From Turritopsis dohrnii (taxonomy: Eukaryota; Cnidaria; Hydrozoa; Anthoathecata; Oceaniidae): a stretch of 64,000 nucleotides of DNA. The stretch's first letter is position 1. Each line of letters starts with the position of its first letter. Below are positions 21,367-29,509 of this stretch, piece after piece. The translations under genes were made by a program, and so were the position numbers. The notes under the pieces are model-generated. The model was not told the origin of the DNA and did no database searches. It saw nothing but the letters and a program-made list of their open reading frames with translations. The DNA lies in the NCBI GenBank assembly GCA_027922465.2, contig BQMF02000794.1:41354-105353 (forward strand), written 5' to 3'.

Positions 21367-21918
21367 ATGTATATCACAGTAAATGTCGCAAAAGGTGAGA
21401 AGACCATATATCTATCTTACCCCATTCAAAATATGGATGGCTCAAAAGAAATTGCATTGCTTGATATGTTTGCAGACAATGTTACGTATGAAATAACCAA
21501 AGAGTTGAAACTGACTCATGGAAAAGCTGAAAAGTTGGTACCTCAAGGAACATTCACGAGCAGGGAATTGAATGCCTTTTTAGCAGGTGCCTTTTTAGCA
21601 GGTGATGTAAAACTTACCTCATTAGACAAAGACCCTCGAATAATCAAAACAAATAAGCTCGCTAAAATAATCAAAATTAATTTGCATCTATCTGAACTCG
21701 ACAACACTCAAAATCTTGAGAATGGAAAGCTAAGTGATATTTTACTAACCTATCACATGGTTGAATATAGTGACTTCACACATGTTCAGCCTAAAAACCC
21801 TCAATACAAAAAATTAAAAAATGGTGTATTTCAGTCTCTCACGTTGAAACTCACAGATCAGCATGGCAATATGCTAAAAGAAGACCTAGGAAGAACCGTT
21901 GTTTTGCACATCCGCTAA
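21367..21918 (+). CDS. Probable minor capsid (penton-like) protein
   Basis: Intact, 183 residues. Predicted all-beta, with alternating hydrophobic strands (YITVNVAKGEKTIYLSYPI at the start, FQSLTLKLTDQHGN and RTVVLHIR at the end). This is the size and character expected of the single-jelly-roll penton protein of Mavericks, and it lies directly before the major capsid gene. No catalytic motif. Residues 75-80 repeat a short FLAGA phrase that element 2 lacks. The capsid assignment rests on size, strand pattern and position, so a different structural role is possible. A hairpin (21938-21966) lies 19 bases after the stop. Confidence 0.5.
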   Translation: MYITVNVAKGEKTIYLSYPIQNMDGSKEIALLDMFADNVTYEITKELKLTHGKAEKLVPQGTFTSRELNAFLAGAFLAGDVKLTSLDKDPRIIKTNKLAKIIKINLHLSELDNTQNLENGKLSDILLTYHMVEYSDFTHVQPKNPQYKKLKNGVFQSLTLKLTDQHGNMLKEDLGRTVVLHIR

Positions 21919-21937
21919 ACCGAGATAAAAAGTAATA

Positions 21938-21966
21938 ATTAATTATATATATATATCATAATTAAT
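21938..21966 (+). terminator. Palindromic hairpin between minor and major capsid genes
   Basis: Nine-bp arms ATTAATTAT (21938-21946) and ATAATTAAT (21958-21966) around an AT loop. It sits between a stop codon (21918) and the ATG at 21968. A similar but imperfect hairpin is at 48559-48581 in element 2. Its AT content makes it the weakest of the five. Confidence 0.45.
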
Positions 21967-21967
21967 A

Positions 21968-23268
21968 ATGGAGTATGGAAAGAGGTTAAATCCAGAACGT
22001 TCACTTAGAACTGCCCGCGGTGTAAAAGGTTCTCGTCAAAAAGTAATTGTCACACACAATCCAAGTGAGATTGATCAAAATCAGCTATTATTGGTTAGGT
22101 TTCCAAATTTAGGAAGCGATGATGTTATTATCCCAGGAACAACGAATCTAAGTTTTGATATTGAACTCGAGTCGAAAGCTGACTCAAAAAGAACATTGGT
22201 CAGTAACATTGGGAGAGCTATTGTTAAAAAGTTGGCTGTCAAGTTCGAAGGTAACGAGATATTGAGTATCGATGACTTTGATCTTTTTGGGTGTTACAGA
22301 GATTTATGGTTAACCAAGTTTGAAAAGACAAACGCGATAAGACAGGGTATCATCATCGACGATGGGTGTACAGAGAATTGTATGAAATTAAGGATTGGTG
22401 CTTCAGATAAAGACACCTCTGATGCAGAAGACAAGGCCATTGCTGACACCTATAAAAACAAGTTTGTCATTCCACTCGACTTTGAGATGCTAGATAGTAC
22501 TATTCCATATTATCAAGCAGGTTTAGGTAATAGGCTTTGCTACGAGATCACATTTAACGACTATAACCGAGTTATTTATTCTGACCCGTCCAGATACTGC
22601 CGCAGGTCAAAAACGTAACCCAGATGGTAAATACAAAATATCTAACATCTCACTTGAATATGAGCTTGTGACACAACCCGCGTTGGCTAGACAAATCGCT
22701 TCTGAATATCAAAACATGGCTTTGCTCTATGATAGGATTTTGCGTAAACAAGTCAGACACAATGTGGAATTGGTCATTCAACACACCTGCCAAATCTTTG
22801 ATAGGTATTTTAGTTCTATTTGAAGAAGAAAAATCCTACAAACGAGAAACCTGTAAATTCTACAATCCAAAGATCAAAAAGGTATCAGTCATCGTTGAGG
22901 GTAAGCCTAACCAACTTTTTGCTCAAGGGATGCAGCCGTTTGAACAATACAATGAGATTTGCAAGTATTTTGCTGAAGGAAAACCAAAAGATAATAGCGT
23001 CGGCGAAAACCGAAAGCGCTTGGGATTACATGATGTAAAAGTCTCTGATTACTTAACAAACAAGTATGCTCTATGGTTAGATTTCAGAACAATTGATGAG
23101 AATGCTTTGCATGGGACTGGTCGAAGGATTGAAAATGCGAGTGAAGGCATCACTTTACAGATTGAAAAGACCGCTGAAACTGCAGGAAACTTAAACGCAT
23201 ATATATATCTAATAATGGACGCTCAATTAAATATTCAAAACGGAGAATTTATGTCTGCGTTATATTAA
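21968..23268 (+). pseudogene. Major capsid protein (double jelly-roll type), frameshifted
   Basis: About 433 codons in two frames: 21968-22618, then a second frame to 23268. One extra base near 22590-22600, relative to element 2, causes the shift. N-terminal residues are basic (RSLRTARGVKGSR). Beta-rich segments follow: LVRFPNLGSDDVIIPGTTNL, VKKLAVKFEGNEILSIDDF and CYEITFNDYNRVIY. The pattern is that of the hexon-like major capsid of Mavericks, homologous to adenovirus-PRD1 lineage capsids. The next gene starts 2 bases after the stop, so capsid and ATPase are probably on one transcript. Element 2 is broken at a different place, so the ancestor was intact. Confidence 0.8.
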
Positions 23269-23269
23269 A

Positions 23270-23875
23270 ATGGACACACTTTACATGAAAGAACCTCACA
23301 CGGCATTATTCGTCGGACCAACATCGTGCGGCAAAACGGATCGTGTTGTAAAATTATTAGAAAATCAATACTTTGATCACTTTGATTTCATCGTGATTAT
23401 ATGTCCCACCTTAAGGTGGAATCAGACTTACAGAGATCGGAAGTGGTTCTGGAATGACAGCTATGTGATTTTAATTGAGCCGGAAGGATCTTTGTATGAA
23501 TATATTAAGAAAATGGACTTCTTTTGCGCCGGATACAAAACCTTATTCCTCATTGACGACATCATAGCTGATGAAAAATTGGACAAAAAGAGAAACCCTT
23601 TGCTCGAGTTGGCAATTAGCGGCAGACATCGAAATCATTCGCTATGGTTACTCACACAATCATACACAGCTATACCTAAAAATTTACGACGGCAAGCTAA
23701 AATGTTATATGTGTGGTACCCAAAAGATAGAAACGATCTAGCCACTATTCATGAAGAGAACGATGTCATTGAATCGCGAGAAGAATTGAAAGATGTCAAG
23801 GAAAAACTGAAAGGAGGGAAACACGCGTGCCTAGTCATGAGAATGGAACACCCAAGAACGCACGTGATTTGTTAA
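23270..23875 (+). CDS. DNA-packaging ATPase (FtsK/HerA type)
   Basis: Intact, 201 residues. Walker A GPTSCGKT (residues 16-23), Walker B LFLIDDII (near 91-98), and a following LLTQS sensor-like motif (near 127-131). The short size and spacing fit the A32-like packaging ATPases of Mavericks and related dsDNA viruses, which pump DNA into preformed capsids. It starts two bases after the capsid gene. The counterpart at 46623-47237 is also intact. A perfect hairpin lies 15 bases after the stop. Confidence 0.9.
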   Translation: MDTLYMKEPHTALFVGPTSCGKTDRVVKLLENQYFDHFDFIVIICPTLRWNQTYRDRKWFWNDSYVILIEPEGSLYEYIKKMDFFCAGYKTLFLIDDIIADEKLDKKRNPLLELAISGRHRNHSLWLLTQSYTAIPKNLRRQAKMLYVWYPKDRNDLATIHEENDVIESREELKDVKEKLKGGKHACLVMRMEHPRTHVIC

Positions 23876-23889
23876 ACAGGTTGATATAT

Positions 23890-23912
23890 TTGTTACAAGA
23901 GTCTTGTAACAA
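23890..23912 (+). terminator. Hairpin downstream of the ATPase gene
   Basis: Perfect palindrome with 11-bp arms TTGTTACAAGA and TCTTGTAACAA around a single G. It sits 15 bases after the ATPase stop and between convergent genes. Conserved with one mismatch at 46594-46616 in element 2. Probable transcript 3'-end signal, by analogy with mimivirus and virophage hairpins. Confidence 0.6.
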
Positions 23913-23916
23913 AAAC

Positions 23917-24098
23917 TATAAGACTATTGTAAGACTGTTATAAGACTACTATAAGACTACTGTAAGACTCCTATAAGACTACTATAAGACTACTATAAGA
24001 CTACTGTAAGACTGTTATAAGACTACTATAAGACTACTATAAGACTACTGTAAGACTCCTATAAGACTACTGTAAGACTCCTATAAGACTCCCATAAG
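23917..24098. repeat. 11-bp tandem repeat array
   Basis: About 16 copies of an 11-bp unit (AAGACTACTAT and variants with GT, CCT or GTT) between the ATPase gene and the PPP1R15-like gene, running into the end of the latter. The period is close to one helical turn. In element 2 the site holds different repeats (46430-46590). Confidence 0.85.
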
Positions 24099-24315
24099 AG
24101 AATAATTTACGTCTCAATACAGGTTCTAGAATTTTACCAATATGTTTAATCCTCGATTCAAAGCGTACTCTATCAACAGCAGCCTCTATCCAGTTACCTC
24201 TACGAGATTCACAAGCAGAGATATAATGGACCATTACTATATCATTAAAAGTAACCCTTTTTGTATCTTGATGGGAAAATATAATATCATCATCTGAGGA
24301 TTCATCATCGGACAT
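24067..24315 (-). CDS. PPP1R15/GADD34-like PP1 regulator
   Basis: 82 residues. The N-terminus is acidic (SDDESSDDD). Residues 19-23, KRVTF, form an RVxF docking motif for protein phosphatase 1, followed by hydrophobic positions at 27-32 (VMVHYI). After RRGNW (38-42) comes AAVDRVRFESRI (45-56). In the PPP1R15 family the same order (RVxF, then VxVH-hydrophobic, then GxW, then DRxRFxxRI) forms the core that brings PP1 and G-actin to phosphorylated eIF2-alpha and restores translation. Viral members of this family are known in herpesviruses, asfarvirus and some poxviruses. The match is by motif recall, not alignment. The gene is convergent with the ATPase gene and divergent from the membrane-peptide gene at 24351. 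It is absent from element 2. The length (82 residues) and start are plausible. Confidence 0.72.
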   Translation of the reverse strand: MSDDESSDDDIIFSHQDTKRVTFNDIVMVHYISACESRRGNWIEAAVDRVRFESRIKHIGKILEPVLRRKLFSYGSLIGVLQ

Positions 24316-24350
24316 AATTGTTTAAGTAAACAATGTTTATTTATTTAACA
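24316..24350. promoter_or_regulatory. Divergent promoter region
   Basis: 35-base A/T-rich gap between the start codons of the PPP1R15-like gene (-) and the membrane-peptide ORF (+). It must hold or overlap both promoters. No TATA motif can be assigned with confidence. Confidence 0.4.
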
Positions 24351-24470
24351 ATGTTAGAATATATCAACTTTATATTATTAAGCATACTGCTGGTCTCGCT
24401 ATTTTACTTTTATTCTGTATTAAAAAAATACCTCTACCTAATAAAAATGGCAGGAAACAGCGATCGATAA
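24351..24470 (+). CDS. Short membrane peptide, front part of a broken gene
   Basis: 39 codons: one hydrophobic helix (NFILLSILLVSLFYFYSVL), then KKYLYLIKM and a frameshifted tail. In element 2 the same helix continues in frame into the next domain (MVETAIDNLINQ). Here one extra base in GGCAGG breaks it. Confidence 0.6.
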   Translation: MLEYINFILLSILLVSLFYFYSVLKKYLYLIKMAGNSDR

Positions 24471-24487
24471 TTTAATCAATCAGAGTT

Positions 24488-25282
24488 ATGATATTCCAGG
24501 TGAATTCCCACCACCACCTTCAGATGGTAAAAAGCAAAAATTGCTCCGAGTGTGTCTTAACTGGAAATAGCAAGCTATACTTAGGGAAAATGTACACGGA
24601 AGAGCAAATTAACAAACTCAAAGATGAAGAGGTAGAAAAACTTTTTAGTATCTATGAAGCTAAACTATCAGGTCAAATGGTAAAAAAATCACTGATACGC
24701 ATTTATTCGATGAGGGCGTGTGCGACGTTAGGAATAAACAATCAAGATGCGCTGAGCAATGACCTGGAAACTGACCCCTTCTTAAACTCTGCTCTTCAAA
24801 GATTTATATGTGACTTATATTATAAATTCGGCCCATTATTAGCACCACTCAGTGTTGCACTTATTACCGGGTGGCATTATATCAATGAAAGAAATTTAAA
24901 TAAATCCGATGATAATATAAATACAGCAGATAATAAATTGTCAGAAGAACAGACTCCCATTCAAGTGACAACGAAGAACCCAAAAAAGGTTGAAGCGGGT
25001 AAGAAGTTGGCGGAATACAACCGTAAAAAACGAGAACAATTAAAACAAGTGTCACCTCAAAAAGAAATGGAGAAGCCCGAGGCCTCTCTCACCGAACCAA
25101 ATGAACAACCTATGAACTACACCTATGGTGTAGGTGGAATAATAGCTCTCGGTTTAGTTGGTGGATTTGCTTATTTTGTGTATAAAAAGAAAGAGCAAAT
25201 ATTACCCCGTGGGTCACCATCCACCCCCCTTCCACAAAAATCTAAAATACCGGTGAAAATCAATAAACATGAAATGGAATAA
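24488..25282 (+). pseudogene. Conserved membrane-region protein(s), two genes fused by a small deletion
   Basis: One 264-codon frame. Its first ~150 residues (GNSKLYLGKMYTEEQINKLK; hydrophobic LLAPLSVALITGWHYI) correspond to the gene at 45742-46398 in element 2. The rest (SEEQTPIQVTTKNPKKVE; a glycine-rich helix GGIIALGLVGGFAYFVYKKK; basic tail) corresponds to the separate overlapping gene at 45459-45797. A two-base difference at about 24940 (AAATTG here, AAAAATG there) removes the second gene's start and joins the frames. The true front end lies upstream and is frameshifted. Function unknown; membrane association is likely. Confidence 0.6.
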
Positions 25283-25327
25283 AAGGATAATATCGCAATA
25301 TATAATCTCGCAATATATGTAACAAAC

Positions 25328-25555
25328 ATGGACAAGAAAAGTATCATCAACGATTTATATCACGCATCAGTCCTCTGCTTTTTCGCTATCGGCTACTCTA
25401 TGCTAGGAAAAAAGGTGTTAAAAATGACACCTCCCTTAATCCAAAAGTTCGACTTGGAAGATACGGCAAAACTAGTTGCCATTATCGCCGCTAGTGAAAT
25501 AACAAAGGATTACATAATCAAACAAAAGATTTTACCTGAAAATATCAATATCTAA
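25328..25555 (+). CDS. Small conserved membrane protein
   Basis: Intact, 75 residues: a hydrophobic segment (SVLCFFAIGYSMLG, residues 14-27), a short polar part and a helix (KLVAIIAASEITKDYII). Starts 45 bases after the preceding stop and ends 2 bases before the next start, so it belongs to one transcription unit running to 25980. The copy in element 2 (45188-45414) is frameshifted. No known function. Confidence 0.6.
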   Translation: MDKKSIINDLYHASVLCFFAIGYSMLGKKVLKMTPPLIQKFDLEDTAKLVAIIAASEITKDYIIKQKILPENINI

Positions 25556-25557
25556 AT

Positions 25558-25980
25558 ATGGCTTCAATCGCAATGATGTTAGGTGGAGCTTTAGCTAACG
25601 CTTTGGCTTTCACAGGATCAAGCTATCTGTTTTCAAGTTTATCCAAAGACAGAATCGATAAGGAAAGAAAACGTCATGATTTGGCCATAGAAAAATTACA
25701 AAAAGCACAGATTGAATGGCAGCAAAAACGACAGGAAAGGATCGATTTCATCAATAAACAACTATTGCTCGAAAAGAAGGCTGATTCAAAATTCGTAGAG
25801 CTAAATGATGCAATGAGAGAGTACAATAGGGTGTTTAGTAATCATCTTGAACCATTACCACGAGAGCCTGTATTGAGCGACTTTTATACACCGAGTCATG
25901 ATCAACATGAAAGGGAATTGACTTTTATAGCTATGAGTATGCTTGGAATTGGTGGAATTGTGTGGTATTTTGAAAGATGA
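25558..25980 (+). CDS. Conserved Maverick protein, 140 residues, coiled-coil
   Basis: Intact. Hydrophobic N-terminus (MMLGGALANALAFTGSSYLF), a charged heptad-rich helix (KERKRHDLAIEKLQKAQIEW, continuing to about residue 75), a conserved LPREPVLSDFYTP block, and a hydrophobic C-terminus (FIAMSMLGIGGIVWYFE). Two hydrophobic ends around a coiled coil suggest a minor virion or membrane-bridging protein; this is inference. The element 2 copy (44770-45183) is broken. It is convergent with the gene ending at 26038, with a hairpin between. Confidence 0.65.
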   Translation: MASIAMMLGGALANALAFTGSSYLFSSLSKDRIDKERKRHDLAIEKLQKAQIEWQQKRQERIDFINKQLLLEKKADSKFVELNDAMREYNRVFSNHLEPLPREPVLSDFYTPSHDQHERELTFIAMSMLGIGGIVWYFER

Positions 25981-25998
25981 AGACCATCAACAAAAATT

Positions 25999-26021
25999 AT
26001 GTTACACGATACATGTAACAT
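25999..26021. terminator. Hairpin between convergent genes
   Basis: Arms ATGTTACA (25999-26006) and TGTAACAT (26014-26021), 7-base loop. Eighteen bases after one stop codon and seventeen before the other, so it can serve both strands. Conserved at 44722-44744. Confidence 0.6.
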
Positions 26022-26037
26022 ATACACTTTCAGATGG

Positions 26038-27318
26038 TTACCGTCTAGTGACAAGGTACGTATAGATCAACCCTACAATCAGAGCCCATAAATTTTGACT
26101 TAACCAACCTACAACTTCTTTTGCTCTGTTCAATATCCATGATACGATAGACCCAATTATTCCTGGTAAAGCCTCTGCCGCTTTAGATGCTAATCTGCCT
26201 AGAAGTGATGCTAACGCTTTTAGTTTATTTTTTATCCATTCCTTTGCATCGTCCTTTTTATCACCGCCTTTGTCAGGATTTTGTGAAGAGCTTCCAGCTG
26301 CTGATCCTCCAGGTAGCAAAGCTTCCACAAGAACACCGATAGCCATACCAAACGCTGTCAGAATGCTAACGATTGTTACACCTTGTTCATGGAATAGTGT
26401 TCGTATCCTTTCATCTAATGTGGTATCTTTGTCGAGGACTTTAGCAATGGTTTCTTTGATGCTCGTAACTTGACTGTTTAGTTTGCCTTTGAGAATATTA
26501 ATGTTCTCTTTCCTAGCTTTCAACTCTTCACGTAATCCCTCCATTTTCTTTTCAACCTCTTTTCATTGTTCATTTGTGTATGTTGTATCATTTTCCATCT
26601 CTTCCAACTTGTTTTTCTCCTTATCAATATGCTGTTCTATACGAACCTTTTTTGCAAACTCTTCCTGAAGACCTCCTCGTATGTTTCTCAGTGCTTTATC
26701 CAATCCTAACAGCTCACGCACAGGATATTCAAATAGATCACCGGTCTGAGTTGTTTCATGATCGACTGATTGTTGTCTAAGCGTTGAAATTAAATCTTCC
26801 GTACTGTTTACCACATCACCGGACATATCTTCCAACTCTACATCGGTTGCTGTTGCGATTTTAGATGTCGAGGGAAGCTCTTCTGCTATTTTGTTAAGTA
26901 CAACGGCATGTCTGGCTGGAAATTTGCCTCTAGATATATCATACCCTAAATTACGCAGTCTTTTCTTACCTAATATATCTGCTATAGTTTCAATAGACTT
27001 AAGTCTTCCATCGATGGTTAATGGTTTCTTAATGTCTTTGTAGTATAGCTCTCCATCATTTAAATAAAACAGATCGGTATGTTTCACCTCAGGGTTTTGT
27101 CGCAGCCTTTCAGATAGTTTATCATACAAATCATTAGCCAGACTTTTCGCAAGTTCAACCCTAGCGCTGCCACCTCCAAATGATGTTTCTCGTTCACCTG
27201 ATGTATGTATCTGTGCACCCGTACGGTCACCGGTCGGTATGAGAGGAAACGTCTCATCGGTTGTTTCATCTGTCGTCATCCCATGTTCTCCAAAGGGGTC
27301 AATGTCAATGTCTGCCAT
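26038..27318 (-). pseudogene. Conserved Maverick protein (~420 residues), interrupted by a stop
   Basis: Two frames in line: 26563-27318 (N-terminal 251 residues) and 26038-26544. A TGA near 26570 falls where element 2 has an arginine codon (CGA). The N-terminal part is acidic and Thr-rich, with a folded segment (DGELYYKDIKKPL) and a central coiled coil (EEFAKKVRIEQHIDKEKNKL). The C-terminal part has hydrophobic helices rich in Gly/Ala (IVSILTAFGMAIGVLVEALL; IGSIVSWILNRAKEVVGWL) and a last segment ALIVGLIYTYLV. The helices could insert in or disrupt membranes, or build a virion core. I know this protein only as a conserved unknown of cnidarian Mavericks. Confidence 0.65.
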
Positions 27319-27373
27319 TTTATTTATTTAGAGGACAATTTATTACTAATTATGTTATAACAACCCTCTAAAT

Positions 27374-27971
27374 ATGAATTTTAAAATTTATCCAAAACTA
27401 CCCACTGCTCCTGAGGATTTGAATGAGCAGGAAAAGTTTAACGCAAGCGTAATAAATTCTGAGTTTGAAGAGTTGATAAAACTGAAGAACAAGTTTAGCA
27501 TCAAGCTCAAGAGATACAACAAGGCGATAGAACGATCGATGCTACTAAATTATAGCTCAAGCGCTATAACCATTGGCTCTGGCATCGGTTCAATTGCAAC
27601 AGGGGCTACTATTATCGGAATACCTATTTCTGCAGGATTAGGTGGTGTAGCCTTAGCCGGCTCTATCTGTACCGGACTTACCACAGCTGTCATCAAAAGA
27701 TATCAAAAGAAAGTAGAAAAAGTGATAAAATTATATGATATTGTTACATCCTCAATCGCTGTGTTCGAAACTAACATAAGTCAGGCGCTGACTGATGGAA
27801 GGATCAATTACAAAGAATTCCAGGTTTTAGCAGGGAACATATTACAAAGCTTTAGAAGGACTCAGTTCTACAGATAGAAAGATGGAGACTGAAACCCAAA
27901 ATCAATTTCAAAAAAGTTTGATGATAGAACTTCAAAACCTGAAAAAATCCATAAACGAAAATGGTTACTAG
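27374..27971 (+). pseudogene. Conserved hydrophobic-core protein, C-terminus frameshifted
   Basis: The open frame gives 167 residues to 27877. The intact counterpart in element 2 (42758-43354) has 198, and the missing tail can be followed in another frame here to 27971. Residues 1-60 are helical and charged. Residues 64-110 form a glycine/alanine/isoleucine-rich hydrophobic stretch (SAITIGSGIGSIATGATIIG and on). Then come basic helices (AVIKRYQKKVEKVIKLYDIV). The hydrophobic centre recalls membrane-active or pore-forming helical proteins, but nothing shows toxicity. It is divergent from the 420-residue gene and convergent with the integrase. Confidence 0.6.
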
Positions 27972-28062
27972 GATGTGCAGTTATGTGCTCCTCAATTTGA
28001 AAAAGTGATAAAAGAATCCTGGAAGACATTATGTGGCGCTAAACCTCGTCGCTAGACGACTC

Positions 28063-28087
28063 ATCTTTACTTGTTTCTAGTAAAGAT
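28063..28087. terminator. Hairpin between convergent genes (integrase side)
   Basis: Nine-bp arms ATCTTTACT (28063-28071) and AGTAAAGAT (28079-28087), loop of seven. Between the 198-residue-type gene and the integrase. Conserved exactly in arms at 42346-42370. Confidence 0.6.
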
Positions 28088-28122
28088 ACTTTGTATGTAT
28101 GGTTCACCAACCTTGCACATAA

Positions 28123-28935
28123 TCAGGAGGTAGGCTCTGTATCCTCAGGTATCAACATCAGCTCTTCTTTCACAAAAGCTCGTTCAGGTCCATCTTGAAG
28201 GTAATATAGTACACGGTTACCTGGTTGATCTATTACCTCACTCAATCTATATGTCCTCTTTGACCATATTCTATCTGTTGCTCTTTTTCGATGGTCATCG
28301 TGCTCTTCACCCGGTTGCAATAGATATCTATACAAACCATCTTCAGGTAGCTCTACTTCAGGTGGATAGCTCTCTCGTTTAGCGAGAGGCACCTCTTTCA
28401 ATCTGATGGCATCTTTCGGTTTCATACCGATCATCTGAGTCTTCGTATCGTTTAATCTATTCACAAGTTTATACAAATATTTGACCCATGTAGATGATAC
28501 CTTTTCCGAATCATTTAGTTAACCGTTATCACGTTGAAATACTTTTGGATAAGTTAACGGTCCAACCTTGTAGATGTCTTCAATCATAGCGGCAACCTCT
28601 TTCGCTCTCTTAGTATTCAAAGGTCGGGCCACCTTATAGCGTGAAGCAACATCGACACCAGACAAAATGTACTTGTATTTATTACCATACAACATATCAC
28701 TAGGCATATACAATATATCAAATTGATGAATCTCATTCGGTTTAGTTACCTCATAATGTGGACGTTCGATCCTTTTCGGTGCCGGTAGATGTACCTGCCA
28801 CAAAGCTTGTTTTGATAACCACTTCTTAATTTCCTTCAGTTTGAAACCAAATCCTCTTAGATTGCGAACAGCCTTTTGTCCTTTCCATAAGTTTTGAGGT
28901 TGATAATAAATCTCTTGAAGTTTAGAGTTTGACAT
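28123..28935 (-). pseudogene. Integrase with internal deletion
   Basis: Front part 28519-28935: 138 residues including the first two catalytic aspartates (in HQFDILYMP and QRDNG). Rear part 28123-28476. Compared with the intact copy at 41346-42329, about 155 bases are missing at 28518, which removes the stretch with the catalytic glutamate and shifts the frame. It cannot be an active recombinase. The C-terminal SH3/chromodomain-like segment (YRLSEVIDQPGNRVLYYLQD) remains. Confidence 0.85.
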
Positions 28936-29041
28936 CTTTTATTTATACATATTTTATTATTTTATTACGATATAACATGTAGTGTGACACAACAAACAAA
29001 AGTGGCTTAAAAGTTTTATCTCTTTTATATAAAGAATAAAC

Positions 29042-29365
29042 ATGACTGACAAAACAGAATCACATTACGATAATGGAGTATCAGATTACCGATCAATGGG
29101 TTTTAATGCGTTGATAAACTTATGTGCATCACGAAAAATAAAATATGTTAAGCAAATGAGTAAAGCTAAAATGATTGATGTACTTGAAAACAATGATAAG
29201 GATCCATTGTTTCTTTGTGATCCTGAAATGAAACAATTATTTTATACACGCTATTCAAACTGGATAAGAAACAATGAAGAAAAATATCAAAATTATCGAG
29301 AGAGCCAATACGAGAAGAGACGGATGGCTCGCAAACAAAATAGATTGGCTCGTTCATCCTTGTAG
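29042..29365 (+). CDS. Small basic protein of unknown function
   Basis: Intact, 107 residues. The N-terminal half (MGFNALINLCASRKIKYVKQMSKAKMIDVLE) has the helix-turn-helix spacing of a SAP-like motif, as does the polymerase N-terminus nearby. The C-terminal half is very basic (EKRRMARKQNRLARSSL). This suggests DNA binding; that is inference. Divergent from the integrase across about 106 bases. The element 2 copy (40921-41238) is broken. A hairpin follows 12 bases after the stop. Confidence 0.6.
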   Translation: MTDKTESHYDNGVSDYRSMGFNALINLCASRKIKYVKQMSKAKMIDVLENNDKDPLFLCDPEMKQLFYTRYSNWIRNNEEKYQNYRESQYEKRRMARKQNRLARSSL

Positions 29366-29377
29366 AGGTTGTTTTTT

Positions 29378-29404
29378 TTTTGTTACTTAAATCGAGTAAC
29401 AAAA
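29378..29404 (+). terminator. Hairpin between the 107-residue gene and the polymerase
   Basis: Ten-bp arms TTTTGTTACT and AGTAACAAAA, 7-base loop, 12 bases after the stop. Exactly conserved arms at 40884-40910 in element 2. Confidence 0.65.
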
Positions 29405-29509
29405 GTTACCTAGAGGGTTTGAGTCGTTTCATGATTGAAAAAATGATATTTGAAATTGGTTAAAGGGATCATGATCACTTAAATATTACACAAATAAGAA
29501 TTATACAAC

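Noticed and set aside
27374..27877. Pore-forming toxin
   Set aside because: The Gly/Ala/Ile-rich hydrophobic centre alone is not evidence of toxicity; a structural or membrane role in a virus-like particle is as likely.
29026..29033. TATA box (TATATAAA) of the 107-residue gene
   Set aside because: It ends only 8 bases before the ATG, too close for a normal TATA-to-start distance unless transcripts are nearly leaderless; left unassigned.
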